A stretch of DNA of 62,064 nucleotides from Paraburkholderia graminis C4D1M (GCF_000172415.1 NZ_ABLD01000028.1:1-62064); one strand, 5' to 3'. Positions 8,080 through 16,739 are shown, numbered from the stretch's first letter. Notes: generated by a model not told the origin, from the sequence alone. Translations and numbers: made by a program.

Positions 8080-10145
8080 GCGGCCTGCTCCTGATGAACA
8101 TGCGTCTTCGCGTCGGGTTCGCCGGCCACGGATTCACGCGCCGCGCGCCACGATGCGATCAGCGTTTCGAAGATGCGGCGCACGCGCGCGATCAGTTCGT
8201 CGTCGCCGATTTCACCGGCAAGCCACGCATGGCTCGGCTCGTGAAAGATCGTGCGGCCCACCGTGAAGCCGCGGCACGTCGACGAGCGCGCCGCCGCGCG
8301 AAAGCCATCGTTCAACTGCTCGACGCCCGCCGACAAACCGAGCAGCACGACGCCGCGGCAATACGGATCGCGTTCGGCGATTAACGCATCGACGTTGCGC
8401 CACTGCGCGGCGTCCATCGGTTCAAGCTTCCACCACTCGGGATAGATGCCGATGTTGTAAAGCCGCTTTAACGCGCGGTACACCACGTTCGGTCCTTGCG
8501 GCAAGTTCGGGTGCTTCGGCGGAATCACTTCGAGCAGCAACTCGTGGCCGCTTGCCTGCGTTGCATCGTAGAGCGCGCGCAATTGCGCTTCCTGTTCGAG
8601 ACGCTGTTCGATCGGCTCGTCGGGATGGAATTGCACGAGGCACTTCGCGACGTGCTCTTGCGGCCACGTGACGAGCGTCGTGCCCACGGAGCGTCCATGA
8701 TCGAACACGAGCGGCACCGAGCCCGGCAACTCGACGGGGCGGCCGATCCACCAGCCGCGGCCGGTCGCCGCATTCAGCGCGTCCTGTCCATAACGATCGT
8801 CGATCAGCACGCCGATGCGGCCTTGCAAGCTCAATGCGCTTTCGGTCTGCGAGACCGCCTCGACGAACAGGCCCTTGAGCCTCGCGATACGCGCGTCGCT
8901 CGCGCCGGTCTGCTGCGCGAGTTCGAAGAACTGGTTGCGGTGATCGAATGCAAAGCCGAGCACTTCGTTCCATTGCTTGCGCGCGGGCGTCACGCGATGC
9001 AGGCGCGCGAGCGTCGCGTCACGGTCGGGGCGGCGCATGCGCTCGGGGTCGGCTTTCGCCTCGCGCAGGAAGTAGTCGAGTTCGGCGGGCGTCGGCATGG
9101 CCGGTGCGCAAGCGTGGCGCGAGACCACCAGGGCGCCGCTCGCGTTCGCGGCGCGCGCGCATGCTTCGAGCGGTTGATCGCGCAACCATCCTGAGAGAAA
9201 GCCGGAGGCGAACGCGTCGCCCGCGCCGAGCACGTTCAGCACTTCCACTTCCACGCCGCCGTGAACCGGCACGTCGTCGAGCGAGGCGGGCACTTTGCCG
9301 TCGATAATCTGGCAGCCCAGCGGCCCGCGCTTGAGCACGAGCGTGGCGGGCGTTACCGCGCGCACCATCGCGAGTGCGTCGACAAGTTCGCTCTTGCCGC
9401 CTGCGATGCGAAACTCTTCTTCGGTGCCGATCACGAGATCGAACAACGGCAAGATGCGCTGCAAATGCGCGGTGACGCCTTCGCTCGCGACAAAGCGCGT
9501 TTCGCCGTCCGCCTTGCCCGTGAGACCCCACAGCACCGGACGATAGTCGATGTCGAGCACGGTACGCACCTGGTTGCGGCGCGCGTAGTCAAGCGCGCGG
9601 CGGCTCGTGCGGTTCACCTGCTCGGTGGAAAAGTGCGTGCCGGTAATCAGCAGCGCTTTCGACGACGCGATAAACGCTTCATCGAAATCCGCTTCGTCAA
9701 CGGCCATGTCCGCGCAATTCTCGCGATAGAAAATCAGCGGGAACGTGTCGCGGTCTTTCAGGCCGAGCAGCACGAGCGCGGTCAAGCGTTCCTGATCGAC
9801 GCGCACGTGGCTGACGTCGCAGCCTTCCTTCGTCAACGTCTCCGTGAGAAAGCGGCCCATGTGATCGTTGCCGACGCGCGCGAGCATCGCCGCGGAAAGT
9901 CCGAGCCGCGCGCAGCCGAACGCAATATTCGCCGACGATCCGCCGAGATACTTCGCGAAGCTCGACACGTCCTCAAGGCGCGCGCCGACCTGCTGCGCGT
10001 AGAGATCGACGGCGAGGCGGCCAAGGCACACGATGTCGCGGCTGCGCTCCGGCGCGAAGCGGCTGCCGGCGTTCGCGCCGGACATGCCCGCGGTTTCGCC
10101 CGAGGTCTGTGCCGGTGTGCCGCCGAATGTACTGGAATGAGCCAT
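8076..10145 (-). CDS. iolC: 5-dehydro-2-deoxygluconokinase fused to DUF2090 aldolase-like domain
   Basis: A 689-residue bifunctional protein. Residues of roughly 35-335 form a PfkB/ribokinase-type sugar kinase (CLGRLAVDLYAQQVG, GGSSANIAFG, catalytic NVLGAGDAFASGFL) that phosphorylates 5-dehydro-2-deoxygluconate. From about residue 360 on is a DUF2090 domain (NEVLGFAFDHRNQF, LLEVIPPKHPN, GFTVGRTIFHEP), annotated in many genomes as the aldolase that splits the product to dihydroxyacetone phosphate and malonate semialdehyde. No separate iolJ is present, which fits. I placed the start at 10145 (MAHSS) because AGGGA precedes it by five bases. An alternative ATG lies at 10184. It follows the ATPase gene closely and overlaps iolD by ATGA. 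Confidence 0.93.
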   Translation of the reverse strand: MAHSSTFGGTPAQTSGETAGMSGANAGSRFAPERSRDIVCLGRLAVDLYAQQVGARLEDVSSFAKYLGGSSANIAFGCARLGLSAAMLARVGNDHMGRFLTETLTKEGCDVSHVRVDQERLTALVLLGLKDRDTFPLIFYRENCADMAVDEADFDEAFIASSKALLITGTHFSTEQVNRTSRRALDYARRNQVRTVLDIDYRPVLWGLTGKADGETRFVASEGVTAHLQRILPLFDLVIGTEEEFRIAGGKSELVDALAMVRAVTPATLVLKRGPLGCQIIDGKVPASLDDVPVHGGVEVEVLNVLGAGDAFASGFLSGWLRDQPLEACARAANASGALVVSRHACAPAMPTPAELDYFLREAKADPERMRRPDRDATLARLHRVTPARKQWNEVLGFAFDHRNQFFELAQQTGASDARIARLKGLFVEAVSQTESALSLQGRIGVLIDDRYGQDALNAATGRGWWIGRPVELPGSVPLVFDHGRSVGTTLVTWPQEHVAKCLVQFHPDEPIEQRLEQEAQLRALYDATQASGHELLLEVIPPKHPNLPQGPNVVYRALKRLYNIGIYPEWWKLEPMDAAQWRNVDALIAERDPYCRGVVLLGLSAGVEQLNDGFRAAARSSTCRGFTVGRTIFHEPSHAWLAGEIGDDELIARVRRIFETLIASWRAARESVAGEPDAKTHVHQEQAA

Positions 10146-10208
10146 GAATGTCCCTGAATGACGGAGCACGGCAAGCGGTTTCATCGCTGCGCCTGCCGCG
10201 CGAATGAA

Positions 10209-11051
10209 TCAGATCGTTGCGCCTTCGAGTTCGCCGATCATCTTCTGCATCTCGGCGCCGCCCGCCATCATGTCGAGCACTTCGTCCTTGCTGATGGTTT
10301 CCTTCGTGAAGGTGCCGAGCGATTTGCCGCGATTGAGCAGCGTGAACGAGTCGCCGATCGGATACGCGTGATGCACGTTGTGCGTGATGAAGATCACCGA
10401 GATGCCTTTCGCGCGCGCCTTGTGAATCAGCTTCAGCACGTTGAAGCTCTGCTTCACGCCGAGCGCGGCGGTCGGTTCGTCGAGAATCAGCACGCGTGCG
10501 CCGAAGTGAATCGCGCGCGCAATCGCCAGACACTGTTTCTCGCCGCCCGACATCGTGCCGATCGGCTGATGCGGATCGCGCACGTTGATGCCCATTTCCG
10601 CGAGCTTGTCGCGTGCGGTGGTCGCGCTGGTTTCGAGGTCCATCACGTTCAGGAACCCGAACAGTTTCTTTTGCGGCTCGCGTCCCATGAAGAAATTGCG
10701 CGCGACGGAAAGCAGCGGTACGAGCGCGAGATCCTGATAGACGGTGGCGATGCCCAGATCGAGCGCGTCTTTCGGCGACTCGAACAAAACCGGCTTGCCG
10801 TCGACCAGATACTGGCCCGACGACGGCTGATGCACGCCGGCCAGCGTCTTGATGAGCGTGGACTTGCCTGCGCCGTTGTCGCCGAGCAGGCAGTGCACTT
10901 CGCCGCGCTTCAGGCGCAACGTGACGCCGCTTAGCGCGATCACCTTGCCGAAGTACTTGTTGACGTTTTCGAGCGCGAGGATCACGTCGTCTTGCGGCGC
11001 GGCGGCGGTTGCCACCGGCGCTTCGTGAGTCACAGGGTTCGTATCCGACAT
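10209..11051 (-). CDS. Sugar (probably inositol) ABC transporter ATP-binding protein
   Basis: A 280-residue single-cassette ATPase of the carbohydrate uptake type 2 class, similar in layout to FrcA rather than the doubled RbsA/XylG. Walker A is GDNGAGKST (about residue 57), the Q-loop lies in VYQDLALVP, the signature is MSGGEKQCLAIARA, Walker B VLILDEPTAALG, and the switch histidine ITHNVHH. Because there is only one cassette, it should work as a homodimer. It lies 13 bases after the permease gene and 63 bases before the iolC start chosen here. Inositol as substrate is inferred from the iol context. Good ribosome site (GAGGAGA). Confidence 0.9.
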   Translation of the reverse strand: MSDTNPVTHEAPVATAAAPQDDVILALENVNKYFGKVIALSGVTLRLKRGEVHCLLGDNGAGKSTLIKTLAGVHQPSSGQYLVDGKPVLFESPKDALDLGIATVYQDLALVPLLSVARNFFMGREPQKKLFGFLNVMDLETSATTARDKLAEMGINVRDPHQPIGTMSGGEKQCLAIARAIHFGARVLILDEPTAALGVKQSFNVLKLIHKARAKGISVIFITHNVHHAYPIGDSFTLLNRGKSLGTFTKETISKDEVLDMMAGGAEMQKMIGELEGATI

Positions 11052-11064
11052 GTTCGTCTCCTCG

Positions 11065-12246
11065 TTACGATTGCGACACGCGACGGCGCACGTAGTGATT
11101 GAACAGCACCGCGATCAGCAGCATCACGCCGAGAAACACCCGGAACCAGTCGGAACTCACGTTCGTATAGGTGATGCCGATCTGCACGACGCCGAAGATC
11201 AACGCGCCGAAGCAGGCGCCGACCACGGACCCATAGCCGCCCGTCAACAACGTTCCGCCGATCACCGCCGCGATGATCGCTTCGAATTCCTTCTGCAAGC
11301 CGCGATCCGCCGCCGCCGAGCCGATGTCGCACACTTGCAGCACCGCGAACAGGCACGAGCAGAATGCGGTCAGCACGAACAGCAGAATCTTCACGCGACG
11401 CACGGGAATGCCCACGTTCTTGGCAGCATTCGCATCGCCGCCGACGGCGAGAATCCAGTTGCCGGCGCGCGTCTTTGCCAGAACGAATGCGCAGATTGCG
11501 GCGAGGCCGAACCACCACAGAATCACCTTCGGAATGCCAGGCACCAGCGCATGACCGTTATCGAGCAGCGTGCCGATGCCGTGGTGCGCGAGCATCGTGA
11601 AGAGGCCATTGAGCGCGACGCCGTGAAAGAGCGTGTTGGCGAGCCAGTCCTGCTGCGCGAGGTCGCCGACGCCCGAGACGATGGTGCGGTCGGCGAACAT
11701 GATCGACAGCGCGAGCGTGAGGCCGCGCAGAATGAACAGGAAGGCCAGCGTGACGATGAACGACGGCAGCCGCGTGCGCATCACGAGATAGCCGTTGAGC
11801 GCGCCGAGCAGCATCGAGCCGGCGAATGCAAAGAGGATCGAGAGCGAAATCGGCCAGTGAAAGTACACGCTGGGAATCGCGACCATCATGCCGGCGAAGC
11901 CGATCATCGAGCCGATGGAGAGGTCGAACTCGCCCGCGATCATCAAGAGACATGCGCCGACCGCGAGGATGCCGAGATACGCGGACACCTGCGACCAGTT
12001 CATCACGCCGTCGAGATTGAACATGCCGGAGCCGCCGGCCGTCAGCGCGAAAACGAGAAACACGAGTACCGCGCCGGAAATCGCGGCAAATTCAGGGCGG
12101 TTCAGCAAATGACCGAACCACGATTCCTTGCGCACGCGCTCGTCGCGTCCGGCGCGCGCTTCGGCGTCCGGGCGCGGCGCGGCGTTATGCGAAGCGGCGC
12201 TGTTTGGATCGACGTGCGGTGGGAAGTGTTTGCCGGCTACACCCAT
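11065..12246 (-). CDS. Sugar (probably inositol) ABC transporter permease
   Basis: A 393-residue inner-membrane permease of the RbsC/XylH/FrcC family. A hydrophilic N-terminal tail of about 50 residues is followed by about ten hydrophobic segments. Family landmarks include LMIAGEFDLSIGSMIGFAGM, LPSFIVTLAFLFILRGL and the cytoplasmic coupling segment AVGGDANAAKNVGIPVRRVK, then IGGTLLTGGYGSVVGA near the end. The start ATG at 12246 follows AAGGAGA. It forms a transporter with the binding protein upstream and the ATPase downstream. Inositol as substrate is inferred from the neighbouring catabolic genes. Confidence 0.92.
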   Translation of the reverse strand: MGVAGKHFPPHVDPNSAASHNAAPRPDAEARAGRDERVRKESWFGHLLNRPEFAAISGAVLVFLVFALTAGGSGMFNLDGVMNWSQVSAYLGILAVGACLLMIAGEFDLSIGSMIGFAGMMVAIPSVYFHWPISLSILFAFAGSMLLGALNGYLVMRTRLPSFIVTLAFLFILRGLTLALSIMFADRTIVSGVGDLAQQDWLANTLFHGVALNGLFTMLAHHGIGTLLDNGHALVPGIPKVILWWFGLAAICAFVLAKTRAGNWILAVGGDANAAKNVGIPVRRVKILLFVLTAFCSCLFAVLQVCDIGSAAADRGLQKEFEAIIAAVIGGTLLTGGYGSVVGACFGALIFGVVQIGITYTNVSSDWFRVFLGVMLLIAVLFNHYVRRRVSQS

Positions 12247-12261
12247 GATGTCTCCTTGGAG

Positions 12262-12359
12262 CCGGCTGTGCGTTAGGGCAGGCGGGAATGCGTTGCGAGA
12301 ACGACAGCCGGTGAAATGCGCGCTGGCGGCGAGGCTGCCGGGCGGGAGCGATGCCCGCC
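12262..12359 (-). promoter_or_regulatory. Structured intercistronic region between binding-protein and permease genes
   Basis: The 140-base gap holds a compact hairpin, GGCGGG (12341-12346) against CCCGCC (12354-12359) with a 7-base loop, and a wider inverted repeat, CCGGCTGT (12262-12269) against ACAGCCGG (12304-12311). There is no T-run on either strand, so these are not ordinary terminators. Such structures after a binding-protein gene commonly stabilise its message relative to the membrane genes. That role here is inference. Confidence 0.35.
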
Positions 12360-12386
12360 GCGCGCGTGACTAGCTAGAAGAAAGAA

Positions 12387-13433
12387 TCAGCGATACTGCC
12401 CTGCGTACTTGATGACCTTGTCGAGGTTTTCCTTCGTGATGAAGCCCGGGCCCGAACGAATGTTCTTCGGTCCATACGAGGGCGCGAGACCGTACGTCGC
12501 GAGCCGCGCCTTGAACTTCGGATTCGCTTCGAGAATCTGGCGGATTTTCGCGGGGTCGGTGGTGTGCTCTTTCTTCACGATGGCGAGCACGGCGACCGGA
12601 ATATAGCCCTGCAAATACGGCTGCTGATCGATCGCGAACTGGATCGTGCCGTTCTGGATGGCCTTCGCGATGTCGTCGGAGAAGTCGAACGTGCAGAAAT
12701 AGATCTTGCCGTTCAGGCCCATTTGCTGGACCGCTTTCAGCGTGGCCGACGCGGGCGTCGGTCCGAGCGTGAGAATCGCGCCGGTGTTCGGATGGTTGCG
12801 CAAATAGGCGCTGACCTTCGACTGGATCTCGGTCGGGTCCTGGCCGGAATCGATGGTGGACGATTTATAGTCGACGCCGATCGCATCCGCGAAACCACGG
12901 CAACGGTCGAACGAAACGGTGTTGGTCGCGAGGTGATTCACGCACACGAACGACTTCACGCCAGCCGCTTTCGCCTTTTCGCCCGCCGCTTTGCCGGCGA
13001 CGTATTCAGGCTGGCCGACGTGCATGATCGCGCCCAGTTGCGCGCTCTGTTCCTCGGTGCCGGAATTGATCGTGACGAGCGGAATCTTCTTCGCGGTCAC
13101 CTTGCTGATGGAGCTCTTGAGCACATCGTAATCGGCGATGGTGACGATCACGCCGTCGTAGTTGCGCGCGGCGGCCTGCTCGACGAGGCGCGCCATATCG
13201 GCGATGTCGCCGTTCGGCGGATTGCGATAGTCGGTCTCGACGTTGAAGTCCTCGTCGGCCTGCTTGATCGCGTTCTTGATCGTGTTCCACCAGGAATCGG
13301 AGTCCGGCGCGTGGCTGATCAGCACGAAATGAGCGTCAGCCGCGCGGGCGGCCGAGGCCGCGCCGAATCCCGTCGCCAACGTCAATGCCGTCACCAGAAT
13401 CCTGAGCGTAGCCTTGCCCTTGCAAAGTCTCAT
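12387..13433 (-). CDS. Periplasmic sugar (probably inositol) binding protein
   Basis: A 348-residue solute-binding protein of the periplasmic-binding-protein-like I (ribose/galactose) fold. Residues 1-31 form a clear Sec signal peptide ending in AARAADA. The mature part begins HFVLISHAPDSDSWWNTI, with VEQAAARNYDGVIVTIADYD and IPLVTINSG in the first lobe, and QFAIDQQPYLQGYIPV in the second. It is the first gene of the minus-strand operon that encodes the permease, the ATPase and IolCDEB, which argues for inositol. The ATG is preceded by GGTGGAGAC. Expression is probably controlled by IolR from the divergent promoter region. Confidence 0.92.
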   Translation of the reverse strand: MRLCKGKATLRILVTALTLATGFGAASAARAADAHFVLISHAPDSDSWWNTIKNAIKQADEDFNVETDYRNPPNGDIADMARLVEQAAARNYDGVIVTIADYDVLKSSISKVTAKKIPLVTINSGTEEQSAQLGAIMHVGQPEYVAGKAAGEKAKAAGVKSFVCVNHLATNTVSFDRCRGFADAIGVDYKSSTIDSGQDPTEIQSKVSAYLRNHPNTGAILTLGPTPASATLKAVQQMGLNGKIYFCTFDFSDDIAKAIQNGTIQFAIDQQPYLQGYIPVAVLAIVKKEHTTDPAKIRQILEANPKFKARLATYGLAPSYGPKNIRSGPGFITKENLDKVIKYAGQYR

Positions 13434-13506
13434 GTCTCCACCTTTCTCGGTCTGTCGTTATTGAGGGAGCGACGCAGCTGCGCCGAAGCGCCATCGCTCA
13501 CGACCA

Positions 13507-13535
13507 AGATTAGGTCATCTTCGAGGGTGGTGCAA
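13507..13535 (-). promoter_or_regulatory. Candidate sigma-70 promoter for the minus-strand iol/ABC operon
   Basis: Reading the minus strand, TTGCAC (13535-13530) and TAATCT (13512-13507) are separated by exactly 17 bases, about 75 bases before the binding-protein ATG. The palindrome at 13557-13578 lies about 20 bases upstream of the -35 box. Judged by eye only. Confidence 0.5.
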
Positions 13536-13556
13536 CAGAAATTTCATCGTGAATAA

Positions 13557-13578
13557 AAATGGAAAATACGTTCCATTT
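13557..13578. promoter_or_regulatory. Palindromic operator, probable IolR (RpiR-family) site
   Basis: AAATGGAA at 13557-13564 and TTCCATTT at 13571-13578 are perfect 8-base arms around a 6-base spacer, giving the core GGAA-N6-TTCC. From memory, this core is reported for IolR of other proteobacteria such as Caulobacter and Sinorhizobium. It lies between the divergent iolR and binding-protein genes and covers the -35 position of the iolR promoter, so autoregulation is likely. Confidence 0.7.
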
Positions 13579-13593
13579 ATGCGATGCGCTGCC

Positions 13594-13599
13594 TATAAT
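13594..13599 (+). promoter_or_regulatory. -10 box of the iolR promoter
   Basis: A perfect TATAAT lies 76 bases before the iolR ATG. The hexamer 17 bases upstream is TTCCAT, which is the right arm of the palindromic operator. A repressor bound there would block RNA polymerase directly. Confidence 0.55.
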
Positions 13600-13675
13600 C
13601 GGCAACGTCAAACACGTCGTGCGGCGCGCGTCGAAAGCGTCTGCCGCACTGCGACAAAGCACCGAAGAGAGACTC

Positions 13676-14557
13676 ATGGCGGAAGAGAGCACCGAGGAAT
13701 TGCCGAGCGTCGAAGAATTGATGCAGCGCATCGCGGAAAACTACGAAGCGTTGCCGCGTCAGTTGAAGAACGTCGCAACGTATATCGAGCAGCATCGTTC
13801 GAGCGTGATGGTCGATCGCACGAGTGATATTGCCGCAAGCTGCGGCGTGCATCCGTCGGCCGTGGTGCGTTTTGCGCAGCGCTTCGGCTTCTCCGGCTTC
13901 TCCGATTTGCAGGCGGTGTTTCGCCAGGCGTACACAGGGCAGGGCGCGTCGTCGCCGAGTTATCAGCAGCGCATTCGCAAGCTGATCGACGACAAGCCTG
14001 GCGCGCTGTCGGGCGGCGCGGTGGCGCGCGAATTCATCGCGGCGTCGCGCGGCGGCCTGGAAGAACTCGAAGCGGGGCTCGACGACAAACAGTTCGACGC
14101 CGCCGTGAAAATGCTGCAGCAGGCGGACAACATCTATGTGATCGGCGTGCGGCGCTCGTTTCCGGTCGCGAGCTACATCGTCTATGCGTTGCAGCACACG
14201 CCCAAGCGCGTGCATCTGGTGTCCGGTTTCGGCGGCATGTATCGCGAGCAGATTCGCAGCGTGAAGAAGGGCGACGTGGTGATCGCGATCAGCTTCGCGC
14301 CGTATGCGAAGGAAACGCAGTATTGCCTGCGCGTCGCGCATCATCATCAGGCGAAGACACTGGTTATTACGGATAGCCAACTATCTCCGCTCGCCCGTTA
14401 CGCGAGCACTCAACTGTATGTGAAAGAGGGCAGCGCGTTTGCGTTCCGCTCGCTGACCAGCACCATCTGCCTGTGCCAGGCGCTTTTCATCGCGCTCGCG
14501 TACAAGCTCGAACTGAACGTGGAAGAATCCAAAGACACTGGAGGATACGATGACTGA
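13676..14557 (+). CDS. iolR: RpiR-family transcriptional regulator of inositol genes
   Basis: A 293-residue repressor. Residues of about 15-85 form the RpiR winged-helix domain (LPRQLKNVATYIEQH, DIAASCGVHPSAVVRFAQR, GFSGFSDLQAVF). Residues of about 135-265 form a sugar-isomerase (SIS) domain (IYVIGVRRSFPVASYIVYAL, GDVVIAISFAPYAKET, TLVITDSQLSPLA) that should sense an inositol intermediate. I chose the ATG at 13676 (MAEES), as upstream in-frame codons overlap the promoter and lack a ribosome site. It is divergent from the transporter operon, and its 3' end overlaps iolG by eight bases. Confidence 0.9.
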   Translation: MAEESTEELPSVEELMQRIAENYEALPRQLKNVATYIEQHRSSVMVDRTSDIAASCGVHPSAVVRFAQRFGFSGFSDLQAVFRQAYTGQGASSPSYQQRIRKLIDDKPGALSGGAVAREFIAASRGGLEELEAGLDDKQFDAAVKMLQQADNIYVIGVRRSFPVASYIVYALQHTPKRVHLVSGFGGMYREQIRSVKKGDVVIAISFAPYAKETQYCLRVAHHHQAKTLVITDSQLSPLARYASTQLYVKEGSAFAFRSLTSTICLCQALFIALAYKLELNVEESKDTGGYDD

Positions 14558-15569
14558 CGCAGCACAACCGATCGACGTCGCGGTGTTCGGCGCCGGCCGC
14601 ATCGGCAAGATTCACGCAGCCAATCTCGCGCGGCAGCCTGGCGTGCGGCTCAAGTATGTGGTCGATGTGAATCGCGAAGCGGCCGCGGCGCTCGCAGCCG
14701 CGCATGGCGCGCAAGTGGCGGACATCGACGGCGCAATGGGCGACGCTTCGGTCGGCGCCACGGTGATCTGTTCGAGCACCGATACGCACGCCGATCTCAT
14801 CATGAAGTCGGCCGCGCAGAAAAAGCACGTGTTCTGCGAGAAGCCCGTCGACCTCACGCTCGAACGCGCACGGGCCTGCGCGGACGCGGTCGAACGCGCG
14901 GGCGTGGTCTGCATGATCGGCTTTCAGCGCCGCTTCGACCCGACGTTTTCCGCGCTGAAGGCGCGTCTCGACGCGGGCGAGATCGGCACGCCGGAAATGC
15001 TCGTCGTGACGAGCCGCGATCCGGGGCCGCCGCCTGTCGAATACATCCGGCATTCGGGCGGCATCTTCAAGGACATGCTGATTCACGACTTCGATATCTT
15101 CCGCTGGATTCTGGATGACGAAGCCGACACGCTGCATGCAACCGGCAGTTGCCTCACCGATCCGGCGATTGCGAACGCGGGCGACATCGACTCGACGGCG
15201 GTGACGATCCGCACGAAGCGCGGCCGTCTGTGCCAGATCAACACCGCGCGCCGCGCCGCGTATGGTTACGACCAGCGCTTCGAAGTGCTCGGCAGCGGCG
15301 GCATGCTGCAAGCGGGCAATGTGCGGCCCACCGAAGTCACCGCTTATTCGAAGACCGAAGTATCGAGCGACGTGCCGGAGGCGTTTTTTCTCGAACGTTA
15401 TCGCGCGGCGTACGCGCTGGAAATCGCGCATTTCTTCGAAGCCGTGACGCAAGGCAAGCCGGTGCGCACGACCGTCGCCGACGGCGTGAAGGCGCTCGAA
15501 CTCGCCGAGGCCGCAACGCTTTCGTGGCGCGAAGGCCATGCGGTCAAACTCGGCGAGGCCGCGCGATGA
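14550..15569 (+). CDS. iolG: Inositol 2-dehydrogenase
   Basis: Oxidises myo-inositol to 2-keto-myo-inositol with NAD+, the entry step of the pathway. The 339-residue Gfo/Idh/MocA protein has the N-terminal Rossmann motif VAVFGAGRIGKIHAANL, the catalytic-lysine motif HVFCEKPVDLTLE and, in the C-terminal domain, GGIFKDMLIHDFDIFRWIL, whose Asp and His complete the active site. GGAGG precedes the ATG at 14550. It overlaps iolR upstream and the next dehydrogenase downstream (ATGA), forming a three-gene unit. Length and motifs match the family. Confidence 0.93.
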   Translation: MTDAAQPIDVAVFGAGRIGKIHAANLARQPGVRLKYVVDVNREAAAALAAAHGAQVADIDGAMGDASVGATVICSSTDTHADLIMKSAAQKKHVFCEKPVDLTLERARACADAVERAGVVCMIGFQRRFDPTFSALKARLDAGEIGTPEMLVVTSRDPGPPPVEYIRHSGGIFKDMLIHDFDIFRWILDDEADTLHATGSCLTDPAIANAGDIDSTAVTIRTKRGRLCQINTARRAAYGYDQRFEVLGSGGMLQAGNVRPTEVTAYSKTEVSSDVPEAFFLERYRAAYALEIAHFFEAVTQGKPVRTTVADGVKALELAEAATLSWREGHAVKLGEAAR

Positions 15570-16615
15570 ATGCCGCGGCAGCGCATGACAAGCGCGTTCG
15601 TTTGGGCGTGGTCGGCCTTGGTCGGCTCGGCAAACGGCATGCGGAGAATCTTGCGTATCGCGTGCCGGGCGCAGAACTGGTCGCCGCTTGCAGTCCGCTG
15701 GAAGAGGAGCGGGCATGGGCGCGCGGGACGTTGCCGTCGCCGCGTCTTTACGACGATTACGCGAAGCTGCTCGACGATAGCGAAGTGGATGCCGTGTGGC
15801 TCGTCACGCCGTCGTCGTTGCACGCGCAACAGATCGTGGACGCATTGCGCGCGGGCAAGCACGTGTTCTGCGAGAAACCGTTGTCGCTCGATCTCGCCGA
15901 ATGCGAGCGCGTGCTGGCCGAGGCCGCGCGCTTTCCGCATCTTCAGGCGACGATCGGTTTCATGCGGCGCTTCGATCCGAGCTACAAGGATGCATTCGAC
16001 AAGATCGCGGCAGGCGCGATAGGCCGGCCGTTTCTGGTGCGCTCGCAGACCACGGACAAGAACGATACCGACGGTTTTTTCGTGCGCTTTGCGGCGACCT
16101 CGGGCGGCATCTTTCTCGACTGCACGGTGCACGATATCGACGTCGCGCGCTGGCTGCTCGGCAAGCCGCGCGCGACGCGCGTGTTCGCGGCGGGCGCGGT
16201 CGCGTTGCATGAGGGGCTGCGCGAATTCGGCGACGTCGACAACGGCGTCGCGATCTGCGAATTCGAGGGCGGCAAGCTCGCGATGTTCTACGCGTCGCGC
16301 ACCCAGGCGCACGGCAACGACACGCATAGCGAAGTGATCGGCACGGCCGGCGCGCTCGCGGTCGGACGCAATCCGCGCGCGAATCGCGTGGAGATTTATG
16401 ACGCGAGCGGGATTCGCAACGAGTGCACGCCGAGCTTCTTCGACCGTTTCGAAGACGCGTTTTTGCACGAGGCGCGCGCGTTTGTCGCGGCGGTGCAGGG
16501 CGGGGCGGGCTCGGAGGCGCAAGCGGGCGCAACGCTTGCCGACGCGCTCGAGGCGACGCGCATCGGCAATGCGTTGCGGCAGTCGCTGCAGAGTGGGCAG
16601 GCGGTGACGCTTTAA
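15566..16615 (+). CDS. Gfo/Idh/MocA oxidoreductase, second inositol-dehydrogenase-like
   Basis: A 349-residue NAD(P)-dependent dehydrogenase paralogous to the adjacent iolG. It has LGVVGLGRLGKRHAENLA for nucleotide binding, HVFCEKPLSLDLAE with the catalytic lysine, and GGIFLDCTVHDIDVARWLL with the Asp/His pair. It overlaps iolG by ATGA, so it is almost certainly co-translated with it. It could oxidise another isomer (scyllo- or D-chiro-inositol) or reduce an inosose, which would widen the substrate range of the locus. The sequence does not decide between these. The C-terminus contains an Ala/Gly-rich segment (QGGAGSEAQAGATLADALEA). Confidence 0.88.
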   Translation: MNAAAAHDKRVRLGVVGLGRLGKRHAENLAYRVPGAELVAACSPLEEERAWARGTLPSPRLYDDYAKLLDDSEVDAVWLVTPSSLHAQQIVDALRAGKHVFCEKPLSLDLAECERVLAEAARFPHLQATIGFMRRFDPSYKDAFDKIAAGAIGRPFLVRSQTTDKNDTDGFFVRFAATSGGIFLDCTVHDIDVARWLLGKPRATRVFAAGAVALHEGLREFGDVDNGVAICEFEGGKLAMFYASRTQAHGNDTHSEVIGTAGALAVGRNPRANRVEIYDASGIRNECTPSFFDRFEDAFLHEARAFVAAVQGGAGSEAQAGATLADALEATRIGNALRQSLQSGQAVTL

Positions 16616-16739
16616 CGCTGGGATTGCGGCGGCGGCATTCGGACCACCACCGCCACCGGCAGCGCGGCGCAGGCTGCGGTAGAATTTGACCCTCTGTCTG
16701 GCGTCGCACAACGGCGTCTCGTCCCGAAGGTCATCGTCG

